Below, one piece after another: positions 37,389 through 46,220 of a stretch of 64,000 nt of DNA. Made by a program: the position numbers and the translations under genes. Origin of the DNA: Nonlabens xiamenensis (GTDB taxonomy: Bacteria; Bacteroidota; Bacteroidia; Flavobacteriales; Flavobacteriaceae). A model generated the notes under the pieces. The model made no database searches. It was not told the origin of the DNA and saw nothing but the letters and a program-made list of their open reading frames with translations. Numbering within the stretch: the stretch's first letter is position 1; every line of letters starts with the position of its first letter. The DNA is taken from NCBI RefSeq assembly GCF_003865345.1, contig NZ_RMVE01000002.1, forward strand, positions 62,001 to 126,000, given 5' to 3'.

Positions 37389-37415
37389 TTGGCTTTGATC
37401 CGTGAGATATTTTTG
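37389..37415 (+). promoter_or_regulatory. Probable promoter of the ELWxxDGT gene
   Basis: TTG at 37389-37391, 16-bp spacer, then TATTTTTG at 37408-37415. ATG is 63 bp downstream. Confidence 0.4.
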
Positions 37416-37478
37416 GCCCTTTGAAATAGCCAAAATTTAAACCTGTTGTCCTTGCCATAAAAAATTTAAAAATTAGAT

Positions 37479-38924
37479 ATGATGAAACAGAGTTACATTT
37501 TAAGTTTACTATTCCTTTTCTGCACGGTAGTTACAGGGCAAGTTACACTGGTGGGGGATCTAAATCCAGGAGTAGCAAATTTTTCGCCTTCAAATATTAC
37601 CGTGTATAACGGCAATATGTTTTTTGCTGCCGATGACAGCTCTGGCACCAATACAGGTGGTGTAGACTTAGGGAGGGAGCTATGGATCAGTGACGGGACC
37701 TTAGCAGGAACTTCTCTTTTAAAAGATATCAATCCTAATAACTTTAGTAGTGCACCATTTAACTTTTTTGTTTTTAACAATATCCTCTACTTCACTGCCA
37801 ACGATGGTAGTTCCGAGCTCTGGAAGACTGACGGAACCAGTGCTGGAACCGTAAAGGAAGATATCATTCCTTCAGCCGTAGGCGAGGCCCCCAATCGAGC
37901 AACCTCATACATCAATCAAGTCTTTATGACTGCATTACTGAACGGAGTTGCCAATCAGTTAATCGAATGGGATGGTGTCAATCCCGCTGTAAAAGCCGCA
38001 GATGCTACCAATCCCAATGCAGATGCTAGGGTTTTCGAAATGACTGAATTTAAAAACGAACTTTACATGTATATGTCCTATTCGCCTGATGACGCCACTA
38101 CGGGTAATGAACTGTATAGTTACGATCCAGCTACTGATATATTTACGCTAATAGCCGATGTGGATAGCGGTCCTGGTAATTCAGGTATTAGCAATTTCAT
38201 ACCCACGCTCAATACTTTATATTTTGAAGCCCTGGGGAACCTTTATCAATCCGATGGTACTGCAGCAGGTACAATAGAAGTCCCGGCAGCAGCGACACTA
38301 TCGTTGAATGGTGTCAGCAATCTTTACAGATTCAATGATCTGATATTGTTTGAAGCCGACGCCGGTGCAGGGGACCAACTTTATACTTTTAATACGGTAA
38401 GTGGTTTAATTAACCAATTGTCTTTCAATTCTGGAAATAACATCAACCATGACCCTTCGGATTACGAAATTCTCAACGGTCTTGTCTACTATCGTGGCGA
38501 AGATTCCAATGATACTGATGGTAATCTTTACAGTACAGATGGAGTCACCATTACACAAATTGACAACACCATTAAAGATATTGATGACATTACGGTATTC
38601 AACAACAAGTTATACTTTGAAGGAGAGCAAGATGGCGTGACTGGAAATGAACTATTTACTTATGATCCAGCGACAGCTTCTATTACCCAACTTACCGGTC
38701 TAGGGAGCATTGGGATTTACCCCAATCCAGCTGGGCAATTTTTACAACTTTCTGGTGATTTAAATGATGTAGAATCCTACCAAATCTATGATATGGCTGG
38801 TCGTCAAGTCATGGAATCAAGTTTAAAGAGCAATAAAATTTCATTGGACCTTGCGGCAGGAACCTACATACTGCAAATCCATTCAGAAAATAATAGTATT
38901 TCCCTTAAGTTTGTGAAAGAGTAG
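37479..38924 (+). CDS. Secreted protein with ELWxxDGT repeats and T9SS C-terminal sorting domain
   Basis: 481 residues. Signal peptide (SYILSLLFLFCTVVTGQ). Several ELWxxDGT-type beta repeats: RELWISDGTLAGTSLL, SELWKTDGTSAGTV, LYQSDGTAAGTIEV, with related degenerate units (ELYSYDPATDIFTL, LYSTDGVTITQI), suggesting a beta-propeller-like fold. The last 80 residues are a type A sorting domain (IGIYPNPAGQFLQLSG, YQIYDMAGRQVMES, LAAGTYILQIHSE, KFVKE), predicting export and surface anchoring by the type IX system. It precedes the SusC gene with a terminator in between; a shared function is possible but not shown. Confidence 0.88.
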   Translation: MMKQSYILSLLFLFCTVVTGQVTLVGDLNPGVANFSPSNITVYNGNMFFAADDSSGTNTGGVDLGRELWISDGTLAGTSLLKDINPNNFSSAPFNFFVFNNILYFTANDGSSELWKTDGTSAGTVKEDIIPSAVGEAPNRATSYINQVFMTALLNGVANQLIEWDGVNPAVKAADATNPNADARVFEMTEFKNELYMYMSYSPDDATTGNELYSYDPATDIFTLIADVDSGPGNSGISNFIPTLNTLYFEALGNLYQSDGTAAGTIEVPAAATLSLNGVSNLYRFNDLILFEADAGAGDQLYTFNTVSGLINQLSFNSGNNINHDPSDYEILNGLVYYRGEDSNDTDGNLYSTDGVTITQIDNTIKDIDDITVFNNKLYFEGEQDGVTGNELFTYDPATASITQLTGLGSIGIYPNPAGQFLQLSGDLNDVESYQIYDMAGRQVMESSLKSNKISLDLAAGTYILQIHSENNSISLKFVKE

Positions 38925-38944
38925 TCATTTACAACTTAACCAAT

Positions 38945-38983
38945 AAAGCTGTAAATTGAACCTATTCCATTTACAGCTTTTTT
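38945..38983 (+). terminator. Hairpin with T-run abutting the SusC start codon
   Basis: AAAGCTGTAAAT pairs perfectly with ATTTACAGCTTT around a 12-nt loop; the T-run (38978-38983) runs directly into the ATG at 38984. It may terminate the upstream gene or act as a leader attenuator for SusC. Confidence 0.8.
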
Positions 38984-41900
38984 ATGCCTAAGCTTTTATA
39001 CAGAGTTGTCTTTGTTTTATTCATTAACCTGTTAGGTCATATTGGTGTAGCCCAACAACAACGCCAGATCTCTGGTCGAGTGCTAGATGACCAAACTCGT
39101 GAAGCGATCTTTGGGGCCAATGTTCTGATCAAAGGAACCAATCAAGGTACCGTTACGGATGTTGATGGAACATTTACTTACACTATCCGATCTGCAGATA
39201 TCAACGCTACTGTTTTAATTATCCGTTATCTGGGGTATAAAACAAAGGAAGTTACTGTCGGCGAGCGATCTAAATTTCAAATTCTTTTATCTGAGGATGT
39301 TGAAGCACTGGACGCGGTAGTTTTAACTTCTTCCTATGGTACAAAAAAACTAAAAGAAGAGGTGGTGGGAAGTATTTCCACCGTCAACACTGAAGATTTA
39401 AGCACTGAACAACCAGCTACTAGTGTGGATGAATTGTTGGAAGGCCAGGTGGCCGGTGTGCTGATCGAATCCAATCCGCAGTTGGGTGAGCCTGTCCGCA
39501 TTGATATCAGAGGACAAGGATCTTTGACTCCGCTGGGAGCCAATGTGGTAGGTACCTCAACACAACCTTTGATCATCGTTGATGGCGTCATACTCCCTGA
39601 GGAAATAGGTATTGATGGTAACGCCTTTTTCGACGCTGGCACCGGAAGATTGAGCGAAAACTTTCTGAATCCGCTAGCTAGAGTTGGAATTCAGGATATC
39701 GAAAGCATTAATGTTCTAAAGGACGCCGCAGCGGTAGGAATCTACGGAGCCAATGCCGCCAATGGAGTGATACTTATCACTACAAAAAAAGGAAAAAAAG
39801 GCAGCCTTTCAATGACAGCTGGGATTCAGGGCGGGTACTCGCAGGCTTTTGACCAGATTCAATACCTTTCTGGAGAGCAGTTTAATGAAATAAGGAACCT
39901 GTATAATGCCAATAATGAAGATTTCAATAACATTAGACCTTGGAATGGAGTAGATACAGATTGGTTTGATATCTTGAATAGAGATGCCTCATTTGTGAGA
40001 TATAATGTAGGTGCAACTTATGGAAACTCCTTATTTCGCTTCCGCGGAAGCTTAACCTACCAGCAACGTGAAGAGCCACAAGTCAACAATAATTTTGACC
40101 AAATCAATTCATCTTTCTCAGCCGATTATGCAGGAGAAAAGCTGAACGTTGGAATACGGTTTTCACCGTCATTTACCTCCAAAAACAACCCCAATGTCTT
40201 AAACAACTTTGCGGTGGATCCCACGATCCCGGTTCGCGATGATACAGGTGCCTTTACCCCTTTTCCCAATATCGGAAATCCAGTTGCGGTGGCCCAACAG
40301 AACAAATCTTTGGCAGAGACTTTCTCTTTGTTAGGTAGTCTTAACCTTTCCTATGAGTTGAGTGAAGATTGGCAACTCAACAGTCTTTACGGATTCAATT
40401 TGGCGGATAAGGATGAGGATAAGTTTTTTTCAGGTCTCAACGGGTCTGGAATTCTAAATAGCGGTGATCTGGGTAGGCGTATCCTCCGAGAGCGAAACAC
40501 GAGTTCCTGGAACTGGAATGCCTCACTGAACTTTAGCAAGACTTATGCCCAAAAAAACAATGCTGAAGCCATTTTTGGCGTAGAAACTAGAGGAGAACAA
40601 GTGGATTTTGGCTACATCAGGGCCCAAGGATTTACAGACCCAGGCAGAATACAGTCGGTTGATAGGGCTGCAGAAATAGACAGACAGCAGGACACTGCCG
40701 AATCTTATGGGAGGTCAGGTTTTACCCAATTGAATTATAATTATGACAAAACTTATTTTTTCCTTGCCAACTTTCGGGTAGACCAAAGTTCAACCTTTGG
40801 AACAGATAACAACACGGCCTTAAATGGAGGTTTGGGGGCAAGTTGGGTATTGAGCCGTGAAGATTTTCTGATCAACTCCAATTCGGTTGATTTTCTAAGA
40901 TTGAGATTGAGTTACGGTACAACTGGGAATTCTAGGATCGGATCTTACAGGTCTCTAGGACTGTATGCCGTAGATCTGGACAATGATGGCTATAATGGCT
41001 TGCCCAATGCAACGCCAACTGGTGACGGCCCTAATCCTAATCTAGGTTGGGAAAAAAACAATAAGTTCAATATTGGAATTGACTTCAACACATTGGGAAG
41101 ATTTAAAATGACCCTGGAGTATTTCAGGGATGCCATAAATGACATTATTGTGTCCAGACAGGCTATTCCTGAATCAGGTTATGACACTGTACAGATCAAT
41201 GGTGCCAGTATGATCAATCAAGGGATTGAATATAGCCTGGCCGTAGATTTCATCAGTACGGAAAACCTTAATTGGTCGGCCAATTTCAATATTGCTACCC
41301 TCACTAACGAGGTGACCAGCTTATCCGGATTGGGATCCAATTTTTCCAGTTCAGAGCGTGCCCGGGCCCAACAGATAGGTTTTGCAACAAGTACTATTTG
41401 GGGTTTCCCTTCCCTAGGCATTGATCCAGCTACTGGGAACGAATTGTTTTTGATCAATGGACAAGTGTATGATGCCGCCTTTGTCAGGACCAATTTTGAT
41501 GAAGCTGATTGGACACCTATCGGTGATTCACAACCAGATTTCTACGGTGGCTTACGCAGTAATTTGAGCTATAAGGATTTAAGTCTATCCGTCATCATGA
41601 GCTACAGCTATGGAGGGGACCAACTGATCAGTAGAAATATTATCGATGGTTACAATGTACTCACTAATCGTAATTTAAACAGCAATACTTTCTTTGATGC
41701 CTGGCGTAATCCTGGGGATATAGCCTTCAGTCAAGCACCGAGCAATGTGCAGGGAATCATTAATTCGTCCAGATATGTATACGACAGCTCAAATATTCAG
41801 TTAAAATCTGTTAGCCTGGCCTACAATTTTCCGACTGAAAAATGGAAACTACCGGTAAAGACCTTGAGCATCAATGCCAACGGCTCAAACTTGTATTATT

Positions 41901-42004
41901 GGTTCAATGAGGATGCTCCGGAAGGAAGAAATGGTATCGCAGAATTTAGAAATGTTTATCCGCAGATGAGGACTTTCTCTCTGGGCATCAATACCTCATT
42001 TTGA
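38984..42004 (+). CDS. SusC/RagA-type TonB-dependent outer membrane receptor
   Basis: 1006 residues. Signal peptide (VVFVLFINLLGHIGVAQ), a carboxypeptidase-regulatory-like domain (residues about 28-110: ISGRVLDDQTREAIFGANVLIKGTNQGTVTDVDG), plug domain with the SusC signature (QPLIIVDGVILP, IESINVLKDAAAVGIYGANAANGVILITTKKGK), then a long beta barrel ending in FSLGINTSF. The TonB-dependent channel imports a ligand bound by the SusD partner. One base separates it from the SusD gene. A decayed palindrome-like sequence (CGCTTCCGCGGAAGC, about 40038) reads FRFRGS inside the barrel. No glycoside hydrolase is nearby, so a sugar substrate cannot be assumed. Confidence 0.95.
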   Translation: MPKLLYRVVFVLFINLLGHIGVAQQQRQISGRVLDDQTREAIFGANVLIKGTNQGTVTDVDGTFTYTIRSADINATVLIIRYLGYKTKEVTVGERSKFQILLSEDVEALDAVVLTSSYGTKKLKEEVVGSISTVNTEDLSTEQPATSVDELLEGQVAGVLIESNPQLGEPVRIDIRGQGSLTPLGANVVGTSTQPLIIVDGVILPEEIGIDGNAFFDAGTGRLSENFLNPLARVGIQDIESINVLKDAAAVGIYGANAANGVILITTKKGKKGSLSMTAGIQGGYSQAFDQIQYLSGEQFNEIRNLYNANNEDFNNIRPWNGVDTDWFDILNRDASFVRYNVGATYGNSLFRFRGSLTYQQREEPQVNNNFDQINSSFSADYAGEKLNVGIRFSPSFTSKNNPNVLNNFAVDPTIPVRDDTGAFTPFPNIGNPVAVAQQNKSLAETFSLLGSLNLSYELSEDWQLNSLYGFNLADKDEDKFFSGLNGSGILNSGDLGRRILRERNTSSWNWNASLNFSKTYAQKNNAEAIFGVETRGEQVDFGYIRAQGFTDPGRIQSVDRAAEIDRQQDTAESYGRSGFTQLNYNYDKTYFFLANFRVDQSSTFGTDNNTALNGGLGASWVLSREDFLINSNSVDFLRLRLSYGTTGNSRIGSYRSLGLYAVDLDNDGYNGLPNATPTGDGPNPNLGWEKNNKFNIGIDFNTLGRFKMTLEYFRDAINDIIVSRQAIPESGYDTVQINGASMINQGIEYSLAVDFISTENLNWSANFNIATLTNEVTSLSGLGSNFSSSERARAQQIGFATSTIWGFPSLGIDPATGNELFLINGQVYDAAFVRTNFDEADWTPIGDSQPDFYGGLRSNLSYKDLSLSVIMSYSYGGDQLISRNIIDGYNVLTNRNLNSNTFFDAWRNPGDIAFSQAPSNVQGIINSSRYVYDSSNIQLKSVSLAYNFPTEKWKLPVKTLSINANGSNLYYWFNEDAPEGRNGIAEFRNVYPQMRTFSLGINTSF

Positions 42005-42005
42005 T

Positions 42006-43445
42006 ATGAAAAAGTATTTCATTTTATTTTTTTTGGCTACAGTAGGATATGGCTGTAGTGATTTTTTGGAGGTTGAACCCGATGAACAGGTGTCCATTTC
42101 CGAACAATTATCATCTAGACAAGGGGTACTCCAAGCTGCTGCAGGAGTGTATGTAAACCTTGAGGAACTGATGTCCTCTGACATTCATTTCTATCCAGGT
42201 ATATTAGGCGGAAATATGAGTTTCTCCCCATCAGTTTCCGATAAAGAACTAAGAATATTTGCTAGGGTTGCTCAGGTGTATAACTTCAATGATACAGAAG
42301 CAGAAAGTGACTTTGAGAACTTTTACGAAGAAAGCTACGATGTGATCAATCAGACCAACCTGTTGCTGGAACGTCTAGCCAACTTTGATTTCTTAAGTAC
42401 CAACGAGCGGGATCAGCTCCAAGCAGAGCTATTGGCAATTAGAGCCTTTGTCCATTTTCATTTAACTCAGGTATACGCTCAGGATTATTCATTTACTACC
42501 GATGCCAGTCATTTGGGTATTGTTTACAACACAGAGGTCCTCGATATAGGAACCGACTTTCCCTCACGTTCAAGCATGGCTGAAGTTTATAGGTTTTTAA
42601 AAAATGATCTGGAACAAGCCATTTCTCTATTCACAGGCCAACAGCTATTGGCGGGACCACAAAATAGTTACTTTAATAGCCAGACCACCACAGCTGTATT
42701 TGCCAAAATTGCATTACAGATGAATGATTGGCAAACTGCGGCAGATTTATCGGATCAGCTGATCAACACCTCTGATGTGAGTTTAACGCCCACTTCAGAA
42801 TATCTTGCCCAATGGAATGATGTAAGCCTACCCAGCGAAACCGTTTTTCAATTTACCGCTCCTTTGGATGACGGCGAGGTAAGTTCTAGCGTTTCTGAAA
42901 TTTTTGCCTATTTCAACGATGTCAATTATGGACGTATCGTGGCTTCAGGAGACTTGTTACAACTCTTTGCGCCTGGTGATATACGAGCAGAGTTGTATCA
43001 ACCTCAGCAATTAGAGGTATTGCGTAACGGGACTATTGTTACCGAAGATTTTTATTTTACCACTAAATATCCGGCAGACTCAGGTATACCTTACCTCCGG
43101 CTTTCAGAGCTCTACCTTATTTATGCTGAGGCCAGCGAGCGCTTGATGCCAGGAGACCCTTTAGCACTTTCTAGGCTCAATGACATTAGAGAACGCGCAG
43201 GGTTGAGCCGTTTAACTACCTCCAATAATTTACTCGAAGAAATCTTTCTAGAACGACGCAGGGAATTGGCTTTTGAAAGTGCCCTATTTTACGATATCAA
43301 ACGCTATCAAAAAGATGTCAATAGAAATCTTGATTGTATCGCCGCGCTATGTGATATAAACTATCCATCCAATTTCTACGTTTTGCCGATTCCCATATCG
43401 AGCATTTCAACCAATGAAAACATGATCCAAAATGAAGGCTATTAA
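42006..43445 (+). CDS. RagB/SusD family nutrient-binding lipoprotein
   Basis: 479 residues. Lipoprotein signal (LFFLATVGYGCSDFLEVEPDEQ, Cys at about 17) and the SusD-type N-terminal motif. TPR-like helices (YDVINQTNLLLERLANF, LLAIRAFVHFHLTQVYAQDYSF) and the conserved C-terminal YLRLSELYLIYAEASERL, LNDIRERAGLSRL, FLERRRELAFESALFYDIKRY. It forms the lid of the SusC channel at the cell surface. Overlaps the next lipoprotein gene by 14 bp, so the operon continues. Confidence 0.95.
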   Translation: MKKYFILFFLATVGYGCSDFLEVEPDEQVSISEQLSSRQGVLQAAAGVYVNLEELMSSDIHFYPGILGGNMSFSPSVSDKELRIFARVAQVYNFNDTEAESDFENFYEESYDVINQTNLLLERLANFDFLSTNERDQLQAELLAIRAFVHFHLTQVYAQDYSFTTDASHLGIVYNTEVLDIGTDFPSRSSMAEVYRFLKNDLEQAISLFTGQQLLAGPQNSYFNSQTTTAVFAKIALQMNDWQTAADLSDQLINTSDVSLTPTSEYLAQWNDVSLPSETVFQFTAPLDDGEVSSSVSEIFAYFNDVNYGRIVASGDLLQLFAPGDIRAELYQPQQLEVLRNGTIVTEDFYFTTKYPADSGIPYLRLSELYLIYAEASERLMPGDPLALSRLNDIRERAGLSRLTTSNNLLEEIFLERRRELAFESALFYDIKRYQKDVNRNLDCIAALCDINYPSNFYVLPIPISSISTNENMIQNEGY

Positions 43446-44913
43446 ATATCTGATTTGTGTATTGCTGATGCTTTTCATAAGCTGTGATCGTGACGACGAT
43501 AGAGCTTATACCAATGAGGACGGACGTTTTGTTCGCTTCTATTTACAAACAGATCGCAATAACCAGCCATTAGAAGCCCCTCAAATTGACCTGGGTGCCA
43601 TCGCTCTAAATGTATTTGAAAAAGACGATATAAAACAATTGAAAATCCCTGTGGCTTTGACATCTGCACCGTTGAGCGAGCCCGTGCAAATCAATTTTAA
43701 TACAATTGCCGATAACCTCAATGGTTTCGAAATCAATCCCGCATCTCAGCTCTCTTTTGAAGGAAGCCAATTGGTGGATACAATTTTCGTTTCTCTCAAC
43801 GAGCGATATGATCCGAGCTTGAACCCCCAATTAAAATTTGAATTAATTTCTAGCAGTGATCCCAATATCAATCTAGGGACACCCAATGAACAATTACCTC
43901 TTGATGAATTGACCATCAATTTCGTCGACTACCAATTAACCTATGAGCTTGCCACTCCAAGTCGTGTGGATTTGGCAGGAACGAATGGAGAAGAAGTTCA
44001 AATCAACATTGCTTTTCCAAATGGTTTTATTGACTCAGAAGTAGACCCTTTCTCATTGCTCAGCGAGACCCAGAGTAATTTTATATACCAGCTTACACCA
44101 CTTCCCAACGACGCCAATGACGAAATCAGTTTTAAATTTCAGGTCGGTCAGGACTTTACCGATAATGATCTATTGTATAAGACTGGCTTGATATTAAATG
44201 AGATTCCTGGATATAGCCGTACAGGGAACCCAGTCATCAATTTATTAAGGGATCCTATCACACCCAGAGAGCGCAGTGTGAATACTGCGGCCAACTTCTA
44301 TGATGTGTCCAATCCTTTCTATCGCACATTTGGAGTGAATTGGATGGATTTTAATGAAGACGGCCTCTGTGAATGGCGTGATTTTAATGCGTTTACTGTA
44401 CCAGTTATAGTTTCTGCCGATGATCCTAACGCTATTTTGGGTGACGATATGGGAACTGCTGATCCCAGCGATGACATCTATTATCATGCTTTTAGGCTTG
44501 GTTTTGAATCACCCGTTTCCAACACCACCAATCCATTTAACCTAAGACGCTGGTTTACCAATGAATCTTCAAATCCAGATATTTCATCTGGATTGAATAT
44601 CGTTCCAGCATTGGAATTCTATCCTGAGAATGGAAACAGCAATACAATGGGAACGGTGCAGGTACTCGATCAAACCATTCAAATCGGTACCACAGCGACT
44701 AATGGAGGCATCATCGAATTTATTACGATCAGTGGGTCAGGAACCTATCAAGAGATCAGTCCAGGAGTTTTTGAAATCATCCTCGAATTTAACGCCACCA
44801 ACAGCCGACTTTTTGGTGGAACAAGGACTGCCTTTTATCATATTTACAATACAAACACCTTTACAGATCCTCCTTTGTTAACTGAATCTTGCTTTACTCC
44901 GCTGGAGTTATAA
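43432..44913 (+). CDS. Large lipoprotein of the SusCD locus, function unknown
   Basis: 493 residues, lipoprotein signal (YLICVLLMLFISC, Cys at about 18) followed by an acidic DRDDD segment that may serve as a surface export signal. The N-terminal half is beta-sandwich-like with repeated Calx-beta-like or DUF4843-like strands (KIPVALTSAPLSEPVQINF, FVSLNERYDPSLNPQLKFELIS). The middle carries an acidic, loop-like DFNEDGLCEWRDF that could bind calcium. The C-terminus is beta rich. No family certain. Overlaps SusD, so it is probably a surface accessory lipoprotein (SusE/F-like position). Confidence 0.75.
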   Translation: MKAIKYLICVLLMLFISCDRDDDRAYTNEDGRFVRFYLQTDRNNQPLEAPQIDLGAIALNVFEKDDIKQLKIPVALTSAPLSEPVQINFNTIADNLNGFEINPASQLSFEGSQLVDTIFVSLNERYDPSLNPQLKFELISSSDPNINLGTPNEQLPLDELTINFVDYQLTYELATPSRVDLAGTNGEEVQINIAFPNGFIDSEVDPFSLLSETQSNFIYQLTPLPNDANDEISFKFQVGQDFTDNDLLYKTGLILNEIPGYSRTGNPVINLLRDPITPRERSVNTAANFYDVSNPFYRTFGVNWMDFNEDGLCEWRDFNAFTVPVIVSADDPNAILGDDMGTADPSDDIYYHAFRLGFESPVSNTTNPFNLRRWFTNESSNPDISSGLNIVPALEFYPENGNSNTMGTVQVLDQTIQIGTTATNGGIIEFITISGSGTYQEISPGVFEIILEFNATNSRLFGGTRTAFYHIYNTNTFTDPPLLTESCFTPLEL

Positions 44914-44934
44914 AGAACGGTGCATGTGATGGTT

Positions 44935-44954
44935 TCCGCTTTCGCGAAAGCGGA
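44935..44954. repeat. Dispersed palindrome copy 7 (20 bp, upstream of the peroxidase gene)
   Basis: TCCGCTTTCGCGAAAGCGGA, identical to the copy at 13317. It lies between the lipoprotein and the cytochrome-c peroxidase genes, 25 bp before the ATG. Confidence 0.9.
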
Positions 44955-44979
44955 CAAAAATTAAAGCAGTAGAAGAAAA

Positions 44980-46140
44980 ATGAAGATTAAAAAACTATCA
45001 GTCTTATTGTTCAACCTCGCCCTCTGCGGAATCCTGCTCGTTTCCTGTAAATCAGAATCTGAGGAAGGGTATTCCCAAATACAGGTATGGCGAGAGGCTT
45101 ATAGTCAGCCTGATGTTTCCCTGTGGCCCAAACCAACTTTGGACAGCTTAATTGACCCTAGCAAATTTCAGGACCTGGGAATCCTTCCCGAAGTAGTGCA
45201 TCCGGCAGATAATCCCTATAGCTTTGAAAAAAAACAGTTAGGTAAATCGCTTTTTTTTGATGCTCGCTTGTCCAAGACCGGACAAATCGCCTGTGCTTCG
45301 TGCCATAACCCAGAACTTGCATGGACGGATAACCTGACCAGATCCTTTGGGCATAACCGGCAAATGGGTAAACGTAATGCAATGACCATTCTGAACAGTG
45401 CTTATGCACACGAATTGTTCTGGGACGGAAGAGCAAAGAGCCTAGAAGATCAGGCCAGATTCCCAATTCCAGACAAGGTGGAAATGAATTCCAATCTGGA
45501 TGTGGCCGTTGAAAACATTGCAGCGATCAAAGGTTATGCACCGATGTTTAGTGAAGCTTATGGAGATTCTACTGTCACATTGGACAGAATTCTTAAAGCC
45601 ATCGCCGTCTACGAAAGAACGATTGTTAGTACGCCCAGTAAATTTGACAAATTTATCTCCGGAGATGCCGATGCCTTTACCGATCAAGAGGTACTAGGAT
45701 TGCATTTGTTCAGAACAAAAGCCAGGTGTATCAATTGCCACAACACTCCTTATTTAAGCGACAATCAGTATCATAATGACGGACAAACACTTTTTGGCAC
45801 CAAAGACGAAGATTTTGGACGTTATTACGTCACTGGTGACCCTGCAGACCTGGGTCGTTTTAGGACGCCTACCTTAAGGGAAGTCGCTAGAACAGGACCC
45901 TGGATGCATCATGGGCATTTTCCCAGCTTGTTAGATGTAGTCGAGTTTTACAATTTGGGGAATCCGGCGCCCATTCAGAAAAAATACTTGAACCAAGGCA
46001 GGGATTCTTTGATTCCCGTTACCTCGCCTTTGCTACAAAGGTTGGACTTGAATAAAGAGGAGGTACAAGCCTTGATTGCATTTCTGAAAACGCTGTCAAC
46101 CAAGACCAGAAGAGTCAACCTGAATCTCATCCCAGAATAG
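44980..46140 (+). CDS. Dihaem cytochrome-c peroxidase (MauG/CCP family) lipoprotein
   Basis: 386 residues. Lipoprotein signal (LLFNLALCGILLVSC). Two haem c sites: CASCH at residues 105-109 and CINCH at 250-254. Family features include LGKSLFFDARLSKTGQIACASCHNPELAWTD-type N-domain, NAYAHELFWDGRAKSLEDQA-like sequence, ERTIVS, and FRTPTLREVARTGPWMHHGHF in the second domain. It reduces hydrogen peroxide in the periplasm or, as in MauG/MbnH relatives, oxidises a protein partner. Position after SusC/SusD and a lipoprotein hints at a redox step in ligand uptake, which is inference. Confidence 0.92.
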   Translation: MKIKKLSVLLFNLALCGILLVSCKSESEEGYSQIQVWREAYSQPDVSLWPKPTLDSLIDPSKFQDLGILPEVVHPADNPYSFEKKQLGKSLFFDARLSKTGQIACASCHNPELAWTDNLTRSFGHNRQMGKRNAMTILNSAYAHELFWDGRAKSLEDQARFPIPDKVEMNSNLDVAVENIAAIKGYAPMFSEAYGDSTVTLDRILKAIAVYERTIVSTPSKFDKFISGDADAFTDQEVLGLHLFRTKARCINCHNTPYLSDNQYHNDGQTLFGTKDEDFGRYYVTGDPADLGRFRTPTLREVARTGPWMHHGHFPSLLDVVEFYNLGNPAPIQKKYLNQGRDSLIPVTSPLLQRLDLNKEEVQALIAFLKTLSTKTRRVNLNLIPE

Positions 46141-46187
46141 TATAATAACCTTTTGATATCTAGTCTGTATTCACGTCAAAAATGGCA

Positions 46188-46216
46188 TTTGAAGCTATAA
46201 CTTAATATTACCTTTG
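46188..46216 (+). promoter_or_regulatory. Probable purM promoter, leaderless type
   Basis: TTTG at 46188-46191, 17-bp spacer, TACCTTTG at 46209-46216 (perfect TAnnTTTG), then four bases and the ATG at 46221. Confidence 0.6.
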
Positions 46217-46220
46217 TCGC

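Noticed and set aside
40038-40053. CGCTTCCGCGGAAGC in the SusC gene as a full repeat copy
   Set aside because: It is palindromic but differs from the core at two symmetric bases, so it is treated only as a possible decayed copy or chance.
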